Shown in pieces: positions 18,909-27,221 of a stretch of DNA of 64,000 bases (positions are counted from its first letter, which is position 1; every line of letters starts with the position of its first letter). Source of the stretch: Sherwoodlollariibacterium sp049275655. Its GTDB lineage: Bacteria > Omnitrophota > Gorgyraeia > Gygaellales > Profunditerraquicolaceae. A program made the position numbers and the translations under genes. The notes under the pieces are model-generated. The model did not search any database. It worked only from the letters and a program-made list of their open reading frames with translations, and had not been told where the DNA came from. The DNA is taken from the NCBI GenBank assembly GCA_049275655.1, contig JBASUY010000042.1, positions 1 through 64,000 on the forward strand. The letters are read 5' to 3'.

Positions 18909-19397
18909 ATGTCCTTACAGTACATTATAGACGGGTGCAATGTAACGCATAACTTTAAGTTTATAAAAATCCTGCCTAAAAAATACTCTGATTCCAGGGC
19001 TTACTTAATAGAATTGATTAAATCAAGAAACTTATGCGGGAGTAGCAATAATTTAATCTGGGTTGTTTTTGACGGTTATCCGCAAGAGGGATTAGAAAAT
19101 TTAGAGAAGATACGCTTAAAGATTATCTTCTCCCGCCGGCAAAGCGCAGATGAAAAGATAAAAAAGATTTTAGAGTTAACCGACAATCCAAGAAATACGG
19201 TTGTAGTCTCCGATGATAAAGAGGTCTCTTCCTTTGCCCGGATTATGCGCGCAAAAGCTATTAGCGTTGAGGAATTTATTAAAGTTAAGGTGCCTCCTAA
19301 AGATAAAAGTCGTAATTTAGATGAAGCAAAAGTTAATTATACTCAGATGCAGAGGATAAACAAAGAGCTTAAAGAGATATGGCTAAAAGAAAAATAG
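18909..19397 (+). CDS. YacP-like NYN-domain (PIN-fold) RNA-binding/nuclease protein
   Basis: 162 aa. The N-terminus YIIDGCNVTHN has the first acidic residue of the NYN/PIN metal site, and VVFDGYP and VVVSDDKEVSSFA supply the other conserved Asp positions. Relatives include B. subtilis Rae1/YacP, a ribosome-associated mRNA endonuclease. The C-terminus is charged and tail-like. It overlaps the next gene by 19 bp. The family is clear but the substrate is unknown. Confidence 0.8.
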   Translation: MSLQYIIDGCNVTHNFKFIKILPKKYSDSRAYLIELIKSRNLCGSSNNLIWVVFDGYPQEGLENLEKIRLKIIFSRRQSADEKIKKILELTDNPRNTVVVSDDKEVSSFARIMRAKAISVEEFIKVKVPPKDKSRNLDEAKVNYTQMQRINKELKEIWLKEK

Positions 19398-20155
19398 AAG
19401 GTAATTTTGTTAAGTTTTTAGGGACTGCTGGGGCGCGTTTTGTGATGATTAAGCAGTTGCGCGCTTCCGGGGGGATTTGGGTCTCTTCCAAGGGGACTAA
19501 TATTCTGATTGACCCGGGGCCAGGGAGTATTGTACGCTGTTCTATTGCTAAGCCAAAACTAAACCCGTCAGAGTTAGATGCGGTAATACTTACGCATAAG
19601 CACTTAGACCACGCAAATGATATAAATGTAATGATAGAGGCGATGACTGAAGGGGGTTTTAAAAAGAGGGGTATAGTTTTTTGCCCTAAGTATGCTTTAG
19701 AGGGGGATTCTATAATTTTAAGGTATGCGCGTAAGTTTTTAAAGAGGATAGAGATACTAAAGCCTAATGCCCGATACAGAGTCGGAAATTTTTCTTTTCA
19801 AGCTTCAATGCGGCATCTACATACCGCAGAAGCATACGGGATTAAGTTTAAAATCAACGGCAATACTTTTGGATTGCTAGCGGATACAAGGTATTTTAAA
19901 GATTTAGAAGATTTTTATAAGGTAGATACCTTGATTATCTCGGTTGTTTTTCTTAAAAAGCATCCCGGGATAGACCACTTATCATTAGAAGAAGCAAAAA
20001 AGATTATATCTGCAATAAGGCCTAAGAGGGCTTTGCTAACTCATTTTGGTATGAATATGCTTAAAGCCAATCCTTCTCTACAGGCAAAGAGGTTGTCTAA
20101 AGAGATAGGCGTTAAGGTTGATGCCGCGTATGACGGCTTGCTTATCAGGCCTTGA
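19379..20155 (+). CDS. MBL-fold metallohydrolase
   Basis: 258 aa metallo-beta-lactamase-fold hydrolase. The metal motif THKHLDHAND (HxHxDH) is at about residues 73-82. Further ligands are probable in MRHLHTAEAYG, LLADTRYF and LLTHFGMNML. The IDPGPGS strand is typical of the family. It resembles RNase Z/PhnP-like small MBL proteins, but the exact substrate cannot be read. It begins inside the end of the YacP-like gene, so the two may be coupled. Confidence 0.85.
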   Translation: MAKRKIEGNFVKFLGTAGARFVMIKQLRASGGIWVSSKGTNILIDPGPGSIVRCSIAKPKLNPSELDAVILTHKHLDHANDINVMIEAMTEGGFKKRGIVFCPKYALEGDSIILRYARKFLKRIEILKPNARYRVGNFSFQASMRHLHTAEAYGIKFKINGNTFGLLADTRYFKDLEDFYKVDTLIISVVFLKKHPGIDHLSLEEAKKIISAIRPKRALLTHFGMNMLKANPSLQAKRLSKEIGVKVDAAYDGLLIRP

Positions 20156-20166
20156 TATGATTTTGC

Positions 20167-20195
20167 TTGACTTATGGTAGTATCTATGTTAATTT
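20167..20195 (+). promoter_or_regulatory. Candidate promoter before the TM-helix gene
   Basis: TTGACT (20167-20172), 17 bp, TAATTT (20190-20195). AAGGAGGTGG then precedes the ATG at 20231. Confidence 0.5.
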
Positions 20196-20230
20196 ATTTT
20201 TTAAGTTAAATTAACCTAAGGAGGTGGAGA

Positions 20231-20908
20231 ATGAGCGCTTTGCAAGTAGCTTTGCTGGAACCAGCTAAGGTAGTTCTTGCTCAAGTTGGCCAATTCTTAG
20301 TGAGTATCTTATTGGTCATCTTTATTCTTATTGTTGGCTGGGCTATTTCTATCTTTATTAAGTTTGTGGTTACTAGGGGGTTAAGGCTCGTAAGGTTAGA
20401 TGAACTATCCGACTTTATTGAACTGGAGACCATATTAGAAAAGGGCGGGATAGGGTATTCTCTCTCTGAGCTGATAGGGGTTATCTGCTATTGGATAGGT
20501 ATCTTAGTTACTTTTGTAGTTGCGATAAATGCCGTAGGTTTAGCTATTGCCGCAGATTTATTAAATAGGATAATTCTTTATGTGCCTAATGTCGTTTCAG
20601 CGGTATTTATCTTAATATTAGGTATGTTTGCAGCTACTGTTTTAAAGAATATTGTAGTTACTACTGCTAATAATTCAGGGTTGCCTTATGGAAAATTATT
20701 AGGCAAAGTTTCAGAAGTTATTGTTATAGCATTTGCTATTTTTATCGGTTTAGAGCAGTTAAATATAGGAGTTGGCACTATTCACCTTATTTTAAGCATT
20801 GCCTTGGGAAGTTTAGGGCTTGGTTTTGCTATAGCTTTTGGTTTAGGGTGTAAGGATACCGTGGGCAAGCTAGTCGCTGATTTCTTGGAAAAGTTAAAGA
20901 AAAAATAA
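20231..20908 (+). CDS. Small membrane protein with conserved TM-helix repeats (MscS-related)
   Basis: 225 aa, very hydrophobic, with about five membrane spans near residues 20-45, 75-100, 115-140, 155-175 and 185-205. The VSAVFILILGMFAATVLKNIV segment and the glycine-rich GSLGLGFAIAFGLGCKD end match the conserved TM-helix family linked to small mechanosensitive channels. The cytoplasmic beta domain of full MscS is absent. A strong AAGGAGGTGG ribosome-binding site precedes the ATG. A terminator follows, so it is probably monocistronic. Confidence 0.78.
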   Translation: MSALQVALLEPAKVVLAQVGQFLVSILLVIFILIVGWAISIFIKFVVTRGLRLVRLDELSDFIELETILEKGGIGYSLSELIGVICYWIGILVTFVVAINAVGLAIAADLLNRIILYVPNVVSAVFILILGMFAATVLKNIVVTTANNSGLPYGKLLGKVSEVIVIAFAIFIGLEQLNIGVGTIHLILSIALGSLGLGFAIAFGLGCKDTVGKLVADFLEKLKKK

Positions 20909-20938
20909 TAGATAAGTGTTTATATGGGAAATAAGAGA

Positions 20939-20968
20939 GCGCCCAAGTAGAGCTTGGGCGTTTTCTTT
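20939..20968 (+). terminator. Intrinsic terminator
   Basis: CGCCCAAG (20940-20947) / CTTGGGCG (20953-20960) followed by TTTTCTTT. It separates the TM-helix gene from feoA. Confidence 0.88.
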
Positions 20969-20979
20969 AAGGGAAAAAG

Positions 20980-21210
20980 ATGAAGAATATTACATTAGTT
21001 CAGCTTAAGCCCAATCATAAGGCTAAGGTTACGGATATATCCGGAGGCAGGGGGGTTGTAAGTAAGCTAATGAATATGGGTATATATAAGGGAGAGGAGC
21101 TTTTAAAGTTAAGCCATATCGGCCTTCGTGGCCCTGTTGTCATAAAAGTCGGTAGGACAATATTAGCTTTAGGCCATGGCATAGCAGAGAAGATACTTCT
21201 GGAGATTTAG
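20980..21210 (+). CDS. feoA: Ferrous iron transport protein A
   Basis: 76 aa SH3-like protein that assists the FeoB iron transporter. The pattern GGRGVVSKLMNMGIYKGEEL followed by GPVVIKVGRTILALGHGIAEKILL is typical. The ATG lies 1 bp before feoB begins its own frame (stop 21210, next start 21212), so a two-gene feo operon is clear. No Fur box is evident in the short gap after the upstream terminator. Confidence 0.93.
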   Translation: MKNITLVQLKPNHKAKVTDISGGRGVVSKLMNMGIYKGEELLKLSHIGLRGPVVIKVGRTILALGHGIAEKILLEI

Positions 21211-21211
21211 G

Positions 21212-22942
21212 ATGATAAAAAAGATATATTTAGTGGGCAATCCTAATGTTGGTAAGAGTGTGGTCTTCTCGCGCCTTACCGGAGTGCATGTAGTCTCTTC
21301 CAACTATCCCGGCTCAACCGTAGGGTATACTCAGGGGTTTTTGGAGCTGGACGGTAGAAAGGTTGAGGTAATAGACCTTCCCGGGCTTTATTCTTTGGAG
21401 CCTAGCTCTGAAGCAGAAAAGGTAGCTGTATCTCTTTTATCCCAACACCAGAAGAATGAAATCGTAGTTATCAATATAATTGATTCAACCAATATTGAGC
21501 GCAACCTTCTTTTAACCCTTCAGCTTATTGAAGAAGGCTTCCCGGTTATCGCCTGTTTAAATATGTGCGATGATGCCGGGCATAGGGGGATAAGTATTGA
21601 TTTTCAGAAGTTAGAAGAGCTTTTGTCTGTCCCGGTTATACCTACCTGTGCGGTTACCGGCGTGGGAATTAAGCTTTTGATAGATAGGCTTAAGGAGGGA
21701 AAGGTTAAACCTCGTAATAAACCTTCCCATGAAGAGAGATGGAAGCAGATCGGCTCGATAATAGAAAGTGTCCAGCGCCTTGAGCATAGGCATCATACCT
21801 TAAGGGAGATATTAGAAGATGCATCAGTAAGGCCATTTACAGGAGTACTTATGGGCGGTGGTATTATTTATCTTTCTTTTAAGGTTGTTCGTTTTATCGG
21901 AGAAATAATTATAGAAAAAATAACCGACCCTTTATTCTTTAACTTTTATCAACCTTTTCTTGAAAGGATAGTATCAGGATTAAAGCCGGATGGTTTTTTG
22001 TATCATCTTTTAGTAGGGGATTTAATAAACGGCACAATAGACTTTAAGCAGTCTTTAGGCATACTAACTACAGCGCCATATATTGAGTTTGGGATGGTCT
22101 TGCCTTATGTATTATCTTTTTATCTTATTTTAAGCCTTTTGGAAGATGTAGGGTATCTGCCGAGATTAGCTATTCTATTAGATAATATTTTGCACCGCTT
22201 AGGGCTTCATGGTTATGCGGTCATACCTTTAATGCTTGGTTTTGGCTGTAATGTCCCGGGGATTTTAGCAACCAGGGTTTTAGAATCTAAGCGCGAGAGG
22301 TTTATCGCCTCAACCTTAATCTCTATAGGCGTGCCTTGTGTCCCTTTACAAGCTATGATATTTGGTTTATTAGGAAAGTTTGGCGGGTTTTATGTAGGCG
22401 GAGTTTATTTATGTTTATTTTCTTTAGCGCTTACCTTAGGGCTTATTATGAACCGGCTTTTAAAAGGTTATAGCCCTGAATTTATTATAGAGATACCCCC
22501 TTATAGGGTGCCTCCGTTTTCTATGTTGATAAGAAAGCTTTACTATCGTATAAAAGGTTTTATCGTTGAGGCAGTTCCCATCGTCCTCTTAGGTGTTTTA
22601 AGTATTAATGTGCTTCTGTATTTTAATATCTTTGATAAGATTACAGCTGTTTTTTCCCCTATTATTACCGGTTTATTCGGCTTGCCGCAAGGAGCAGTGG
22701 TCTCGCTTATTGTAGGTTTCTTAAGAAAAGACGTTGCCATAGGCATGCTTGCACCCTTAAATCTTTCAGCTAAACAACTATTTATCGCCGCTACTCTTTT
22801 AGCCGTATCCTTTCCTTGTGTGGCTACATTTTTTGTCCTTTGGAAGGAGCTTGGGGTTAAATACCTTATAAAAGCCACTCTGATTATGTTGACAGTAAGC
22901 CTTTTTGTAGGCACCTTATTAAACTTTGTAATATTAAAATAA
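21212..22942 (+). CDS. feoB: Ferrous iron transporter B
   Basis: Inner-membrane Fe(II) transporter with an N-terminal G domain. G1 GNPNVGKS (residues 8-15), the G2-region threonine in NYPGSTVGY, G3 DLPG and G4 NMCD are present, followed by a short helical linker. Two gate (nucleoside-recognition-like) regions follow, with the conserved MLGFGCNVPG and FLRKDVAIGML segments. 576 aa, shorter than E. coli FeoB (773), through a compact linker and few C-terminal spans. It lies 1 bp after feoA. Confidence 0.94.
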   Translation: MIKKIYLVGNPNVGKSVVFSRLTGVHVVSSNYPGSTVGYTQGFLELDGRKVEVIDLPGLYSLEPSSEAEKVAVSLLSQHQKNEIVVINIIDSTNIERNLLLTLQLIEEGFPVIACLNMCDDAGHRGISIDFQKLEELLSVPVIPTCAVTGVGIKLLIDRLKEGKVKPRNKPSHEERWKQIGSIIESVQRLEHRHHTLREILEDASVRPFTGVLMGGGIIYLSFKVVRFIGEIIIEKITDPLFFNFYQPFLERIVSGLKPDGFLYHLLVGDLINGTIDFKQSLGILTTAPYIEFGMVLPYVLSFYLILSLLEDVGYLPRLAILLDNILHRLGLHGYAVIPLMLGFGCNVPGILATRVLESKRERFIASTLISIGVPCVPLQAMIFGLLGKFGGFYVGGVYLCLFSLALTLGLIMNRLLKGYSPEFIIEIPPYRVPPFSMLIRKLYYRIKGFIVEAVPIVLLGVLSINVLLYFNIFDKITAVFSPIITGLFGLPQGAVVSLIVGFLRKDVAIGMLAPLNLSAKQLFIAATLLAVSFPCVATFFVLWKELGVKYLIKATLIMLTVSLFVGTLLNFVILK

Positions 22943-22952
22943 GAGTTTTATT

Positions 22953-24173
22953 ATGGCAAAGAGAAAGAAAGCTTTAAGTATAATTATCTTATTCGGTTTG
23001 GTTAGTCTCTTTGGCGATTTAGCTTATGAAGGGGCAAGGAGCGTAAATGGCCCGTACCTAAAGCTCCTTGCGGTTAATGCCGCTACTTTAGGATTGATAG
23101 CAGGATTTGGGGAATTATTAGGCTATGCCTTGCGTTTATTTACCGGATACTTTGCGGATAAGACAAAGTCTTACTGGTTGCTTACATTTGTAGGTTATGG
23201 TTTGATAATCACCGTACCACTTCTCTCTATAGCAGGGATTTGGCAGATTGCCGCCCTTTTTATCATCTTAGAGAGGATTGGAAAGGCGATAAGAAGTCCT
23301 GCGCGAGATACAATATTATCGCAGGCGAGTTCTCAGGTAGGCACAGGATTTGGCTTTGGGTTGCATGAAGCGATTGACCAGATAGGTTCAATTGCCGGGC
23401 CGCTTATCTTTACGTTGTATTTTCTTTCCGTAGGGAAAACCGCAGGAGTTGCCGAATATCAAAAAGGGTACCTTTTTTTGTGGATTCCTTTTTTATTAGG
23501 GGCGCTTTTTCTTTTCATCTCTTTTCGTAAGGTCCCTAAGCCACATACACTAGAAGTTCAGCCAAAGCATAAGGTATCCGAGGCATTTCCTAAAATATTC
23601 TGGTTGTATAATGTTTTTATTTTTTTAGCCACGACAGGTTTTTGCAGTTTTATTTTAATCGCTTATCATTTTAAGTTAACCGGGGTTGTAAGGGATGCTT
23701 TAATCCCGCTTTTTTATGCCTTGGCTATGGGGATAGATGCGGTAGTAGCGCTTATAATAGGTAAGTCTTACGATTTTCTAAATAGTAAAAACAGGAGTAG
23801 TTACGCCGGGCTAAATATGTTAATAGCAGTTCCTTTTGTTTGCGTATTGATACCTTTTTTAGCCTTTTCTGCAAATACCCTTCTTATTATTACCGGCTTA
23901 GCGCTTTGGGGGATAGCTATGGGCATTCAGGAGACGATTATGCGCTCAGCAATAGCAGATATCACCTCTATAAACAAGCGCGGGAGAGGGTATGGGGTAT
24001 TCAATACTACTTATGGCATAGCTATGTTTGTAAGTAGCGCATTGTTAGGGCTTCTGTATGACTATTCATTATCTTTTGTCTTCTTAGCGGTAGTTATTTT
24101 TGAAGTAGCGGCTTTTTGCGTTTTTCTTTTTATGAAAAGAGAGATAAGTAGGGCTTTAAAAAGAGTAAGTTAA
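22953..24173 (+). CDS. Major facilitator superfamily transporter
   Basis: 406 aa with about 12 predicted membrane spans. The DKTKSYWLL loop after helix 2 and the RIGKAIRSPARDTILSQAS segment are typical of an MFS subgroup of unknown substrate often annotated only as MFS. It starts 10 bp after feoB on the same strand. A link to metal homeostasis is possible but rests only on position. Confidence 0.82.
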   Translation: MAKRKKALSIIILFGLVSLFGDLAYEGARSVNGPYLKLLAVNAATLGLIAGFGELLGYALRLFTGYFADKTKSYWLLTFVGYGLIITVPLLSIAGIWQIAALFIILERIGKAIRSPARDTILSQASSQVGTGFGFGLHEAIDQIGSIAGPLIFTLYFLSVGKTAGVAEYQKGYLFLWIPFLLGALFLFISFRKVPKPHTLEVQPKHKVSEAFPKIFWLYNVFIFLATTGFCSFILIAYHFKLTGVVRDALIPLFYALAMGIDAVVALIIGKSYDFLNSKNRSSYAGLNMLIAVPFVCVLIPFLAFSANTLLIITGLALWGIAMGIQETIMRSAIADITSINKRGRGYGVFNTTYGIAMFVSSALLGLLYDYSLSFVFLAVVIFEVAAFCVFLFMKREISRALKRVS

Positions 24174-24199
24174 GAAAAGATTATCGGGGGGAAAGAGAG

Positions 24200-24520
24200 A
24201 TGAAGATAGGTATAGTTATCTCAACTAATGATGTTGAAACCTGTTGGAATGCCTTGCGTTATGCTAACTTTTGCCTAACACAAAAAGATGAGGTAAAGGT
24301 ATTTTTTATGGGCAAGGGCGTTGAATACCAGAATATAAGTACGGAAAAGTTTAATACCATTGCGCAAGCAGAGGAGTTTATGCAATCAGGTGGTAAGGTC
24401 TATGCTTGTGGCTCGTGCATTAAACTTCGTAATAAAGAAGGCTCCCAGATGTGCCCGATTAATACAATGAAGGATATGTACGATATCATCAAAGAGAGCG
24501 AAAGGGTAGTTACTTTTTAG
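24200..24520 (+). CDS. DsrE/DsrF-like family protein
   Basis: 106 aa with the DsrE-like fold pattern (IGIVISTNDVETCWNALRYANFCL, then VKVFFMGKGVEY). A pair of cysteines in VYACGSCIKLR could carry persulfide sulfur, as in the sulfur-relay proteins of this family. It sits just upstream of a pyridine-nucleotide-disulfide oxidoreductase with a CoA-disulfide-reductase-like cysteine, which suggests shared sulfur or thiol metabolism; this is inference. Confidence 0.82.
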   Translation: MKIGIVISTNDVETCWNALRYANFCLTQKDEVKVFFMGKGVEYQNISTEKFNTIAQAEEFMQSGGKVYACGSCIKLRNKEGSQMCPINTMKDMYDIIKESERVVTF

Positions 24521-24584
24521 TTGTATATTGTTGTAATAGGTTTACGCATGTACATAATTGCGTAAGTTTAAAAGAGGGGAGAAG

Positions 24585-25934
24585 ATGAATAAAAAAATTG
24601 ATATATTGGTGATTGGGGCCGGCCCTGCCGGAGTAGTCTGCGCGTTAACTGCCAGAAAATACTACCCTGAAAAAAGCATTATGGTAATGAAGGATGTGGC
24701 AGACGGGGTCATTCCTTGCGGGATCCCCTATATGTTTGCCAGTCTTGGTAATCCTGATGATAATAAATTAAGCATGGCATCTTTGGAGAAGAATAATATT
24801 GAAGTTGTTGTTGATTCTGCCGCGTGTATCAACCGTAAAGAAAAAAGCGTAGAAACGGCAAAAAAAGATACCTATATTTATGAAAAGTTAGTATTAGCGG
24901 TTGGGTCAACGCCAATTATATTGCCTATTAAAGGTGTGGATAAAAAAGGGGTTTATCCGATAAATAAAGAAATGGGGTATTTAAAAGGCGTGATAACCGA
25001 GATTAAAAAGTGCAAAAATGTGCTTGTTATAGGTGGCGGTTTTATCGGAGTAGAGTTTGCCGATGAACTATCTAAAATCAAAGGCATTAGTGTTACGTTA
25101 GTAGAGATGCTCCCACAGATACTCGCAAATTCTTTTGACCCTGAGTTTTCGCAGATGGCTGAAGCGCGCCTGAAGGAAAAGGGAGTTATAGTTTTAACCA
25201 ATACTAAGGTAGAGGAGATAATCGGAGAGGATAGGGTTGAAAGGGTAAGATTTAGCGGCGGGGAAGAAATACCGGTTGACGGGATAATTCTTGGGGTAGG
25301 TTCTAAGCCGAATGTGAAGATAGCCGTAGATGCCGGATTAGAGATAGGTTCTTGTAAAGGGATTATGGTTGATGAGTATATGCGTACATCAGCTGATTTG
25401 GATATATTTGCGATTGGAGATTGTTCCTGTAAGAGAGATTTTTATACCCGTAAAGCGATTCCAGTGATGCTGGCTTCTACTGCAACTGCTGAGGCGAGGA
25501 TTGCCGGGGCTAATCTTTATCAGATAAAGGTGATTCGTGAAAACAAAGGGACTATCGCGGTATATTCAACTTATATTGACGGGTTGGTTTTAGGCTCAGC
25601 CGGGCTTACTGAAAAAACCGCGCGCGAAGAAGGTTTTGAAGTTGTTGTCGGAAGCATTGAAGGGGTAGATAAACACCCGGCTTCTTTGCCCGGCGCTTAT
25701 AAGGGGAGGATAAAACTTATCTTCTCTAAGCAGTCCGGAATTATTTTAGGAGGGCAGGTAAGTTGCGGTATGTCCTGTGCGCAGATGATAAATATTATAG
25801 GGGTGGCGATTCAAAAACGCATGTCAGCCACAGAACTTGAGACCTTACAGGTAGCCACGCATCCTTATTTAACCAGCGCTCCGACAATGTTCCCGATAGT
25901 TTTAGCTGCTTTGGATGTATGCGGAAAGATGTAA
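24585..25934 (+). CDS. FAD-dependent pyridine nucleotide-disulfide oxidoreductase, CoA-disulfide reductase / NADH oxidase-like
   Basis: About 449 aa flavoprotein. FAD motif VIGAGPAGVVCALTA at the N-terminus, a single redox cysteine in IPCGIPYMFASLG where CoA-disulfide reductases and NADH oxidases have theirs, the NAD-binding motif VIGGGFIGVEFADELSK, and a second FAD motif DIFAIGDCSCKRD. The C-terminal dimerisation domain is complete. I choose ATG 24585 over the upstream in-frame ATG at 24558, because GAGGGGAGAAG precedes it and the FAD strand begins right after. Substrate (CoA disulfide, polysulfide or oxygen) is not resolved. Confidence 0.85.
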   Translation: MNKKIDILVIGAGPAGVVCALTARKYYPEKSIMVMKDVADGVIPCGIPYMFASLGNPDDNKLSMASLEKNNIEVVVDSAACINRKEKSVETAKKDTYIYEKLVLAVGSTPIILPIKGVDKKGVYPINKEMGYLKGVITEIKKCKNVLVIGGGFIGVEFADELSKIKGISVTLVEMLPQILANSFDPEFSQMAEARLKEKGVIVLTNTKVEEIIGEDRVERVRFSGGEEIPVDGIILGVGSKPNVKIAVDAGLEIGSCKGIMVDEYMRTSADLDIFAIGDCSCKRDFYTRKAIPVMLASTATAEARIAGANLYQIKVIRENKGTIAVYSTYIDGLVLGSAGLTEKTAREEGFEVVVGSIEGVDKHPASLPGAYKGRIKLIFSKQSGIILGGQVSCGMSCAQMINIIGVAIQKRMSATELETLQVATHPYLTSAPTMFPIVLAALDVCGKM

Positions 25935-25935
25935 G

Positions 25936-26028
25936 ATGTCAAAGGTATTGCTACGAACCTTTGGCTGCCCCCACAGATTTGCGTTAGCCCTTTACGTTGA
26001 AAATGAGGGAAGAGGAGTTTTTGTATGA
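25936..26028 (+). pseudogene. Broken 5' end of a MiaB-like gene, copy A
   Basis: Starting 1 bp after the preceding gene stop, the frame reads MSKVLLRTFGCPHRFAL and ends at TGA 26028. The block KVLLRTFGC matches the start of methylthiotransferases. The intact miaB downstream has NVFIRTFGCQMN. Homology is lost after about 12 residues. It looks like the original miaB start, cut by insertion of the island; with such a short match this is tentative. Confidence 0.45.
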
Positions 26029-26072
26029 AGGTATTTTTGAGGACCTTCGGATGGCCGTTGGGAACCTTATAG
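26025..26072 (+). pseudogene. Broken 5' end of a MiaB-like gene, copy B
   Basis: ATG 26025 overlaps the copy A stop (ATGA) and has AGAGGAG upstream. It reads MKVFLRTFGWPLGTL then TAG. KVFLRTFG again matches the MiaB N-terminus. Copies A and B share about two thirds of bases over 32 positions, with several differences silent, so this is not a recent duplication. It could also be a translated leader peptide. Confidence 0.4.
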
Positions 26073-26073
26073 A

Positions 26074-26196
26074 CTTATGATGATGAGTTTGGCGGAGGCG
26101 CTGGTAGGCGCGGATTAAGGGCTGTTCAGGACAGGGCAACAACTTCGGTGTGAATTCCCTACGGCTATGCCTTGAGGCATGGAAGTAGGGTTTTTT
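26074..26196 (+). ncRNA. Candidate structured RNA ending in a terminator with a competing antiterminator
   Basis: The terminator is CCCTAC (26157-26162) / GTAGGG (26185-26190) with inner stem ATGCC (26167-26171) / GGCAT (26176-26180), a symmetrical 4x4 internal loop and six T. Upstream, AGGG (26133-26136) can pair with the same CCCT (26157-26160), enclosing a UUCG-capped stem-loop (26139-26151). Small hairpins GCGC/GCGC and CTGT/ACAG precede it. I could not match it to a known riboswitch family. No gene follows closely. Confidence 0.45.
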
Positions 26197-26262
26197 GTTT
26201 ACGGGTCCTAGGAAGGGGGTGTTGGCTGAGGGTCGGGCGAGGCGCAGGGAGCCAGTGATAGC

Positions 26263-26487
26263 GGTCAAAAAAATCGATGTCCATGTCCATCACTTTTGGG
26301 GTTTGGATATAAGTGGTCAACTTGGCTAAAATAAGCGCTCAGCGTCGGGAAACAGGCAATTTTAGGGGTATCCTGCGGCCGATCGGGAGGGTCAAAAAAG
26401 GGCATTTTGATGGACATGGATGGACACATAAATGTCCACTAAATCGAAATGTCTACTGGGGAGTGGACATTTAGTCCTGGTGGACAT
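26263..26487 (+). repeat. Cluster of TGGACAT / ATGTCCA repeats
   Basis: Six exact heptamers lie within about 210 bp, at 26277-26283, 26283-26289, 26411-26417, 26432-26438, 26464-26470 and 26481-26487, plus near matches. They build two perfect 12-bp inverted repeats: CCATGTCCATCA (26281-26292) / TGATGGACATGG (26408-26419), and TAAATGTCCACT (26429-26440) / AGTGGACATTTA (26462-26473). GGTCAAAAAA occurs at 26263 and 26390. No gene is seen here. Confidence 0.75.
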
Positions 26488-26526
26488 TTTGGGCGCATAA
26501 TAATAACTCGGGAGCTTAAAAATAGC

Positions 26527-26565
26527 TTTACTTTGTGTCAGAAGTGCGATATATTATTTCTGACA
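26527..26565 (+). promoter_or_regulatory. Promoter with overlapping palindromic operator for the DUF6088-fic pair
   Basis: TTTACT (26527-26532), 17 bp, TATATT (26550-26555). The perfect inverted repeat TGTCAGAA (26536-26543) / TTCTGACA (26558-26565) covers the spacer and the -10. This is the arrangement expected for autorepression by the encoded winged-helix protein. Confidence 0.7.
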
Positions 26566-26582
26566 TTAAAAAAGAGATATAT

Positions 26583-27182
26583 ATGACTAAATCTATTGAG
26601 AGCAAGATTTTTCGTCGGATTGTCGGCAAGAAAAAAGGCTGGGTGTTTGCCCCAAGTCATTTTCTTGATCTTGGCAATCGTGCCGCTGTTGATCAGGCGT
26701 TGAGCCGGTTAGTTCGATCTGGGGATATTCGTCGATTAGCGCGTGGGCTTTATGATTATCCACGGAAGCATCCGGATTTTGGAGATATGCCGCCAAACGT
26801 TAATCGTATAACTGCCGCGCTTGCCGAAAAAGATAATCTTAAGATTCAGCCGTCCGGAGCATATGCGGCTAACTTACTGGGGTTGTTGGATCAAGTACCG
26901 GCAAAGATTGCTTTATTAACAGACGGATCTACCCGGGTGGTTCAGGTTGGTAATTGGCACATTATGTTTAGGAAGACATCGCCAAAAAATATGGCGACTG
27001 CCGGGCGTGTGAGCGGCTTGGTTATTCAGGCTTTACGTTACATGAAACAAAGAAATATTGATGAACGAGTCATTAATTCGCTTAAAAGAAGATTATCGCC
27101 CGATGATAAGAAACAGCTTATCAACGATATTCGTTATGCCCCGGCTTGGATAGGTGAAATATTTAAACAGATCAATTCGTAG
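26583..27182 (+). CDS. DUF6088 / AbiEi-like winged-helix protein, probable antitoxin
   Basis: 199 aa. The N-terminal third is a winged-helix of the type IV antitoxin AbiEi/DUF6088 kind (VDQALSRLVRSGDIRRLARGLYDYPR). The middle (LKIQPSGAYAANLLGLLDQVPAKIALLTDGSTR) is the usual continuation. I choose ATG 26583 over GTG 26535, because the GTG lies inside the operator palindrome and downstream of no good ribosome-binding site. fic follows after 39 bp. A DNA-binding antitoxin or repressor role is inferred from family and context. The gene is richer in GC than its surroundings, consistent with transfer. Confidence 0.8.
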   Translation: MTKSIESKIFRRIVGKKKGWVFAPSHFLDLGNRAAVDQALSRLVRSGDIRRLARGLYDYPRKHPDFGDMPPNVNRITAALAEKDNLKIQPSGAYAANLLGLLDQVPAKIALLTDGSTRVVQVGNWHIMFRKTSPKNMATAGRVSGLVIQALRYMKQRNIDERVINSLKRRLSPDDKKQLINDIRYAPAWIGEIFKQINS

Positions 27183-27221
27183 TAGTTTCTTGGCTTTAAA
27201 GCCAGTAAGGATGGAGGTCAT

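Noticed and set aside
24558..24584. Upstream ATG start of the CoA-disulfide-reductase-like gene
   Set aside because: Would add nine basic residues through the ribosome-binding site; the start at 24585 fits the family N-terminus.
26120..26196. FMN, cobalamin or glutamine riboswitch
   Set aside because: Short matches exist (CAGGG..GAATTCCCTAC, CGGTGTGAATTCC, GGAAGTAGG), but the remaining conserved stems of each family are absent.
25984..26268. 94-aa antisense frame in the island
   Set aside because: Overlaps the miaB-like remnants and the structured RNA region; no domain and no start signal.
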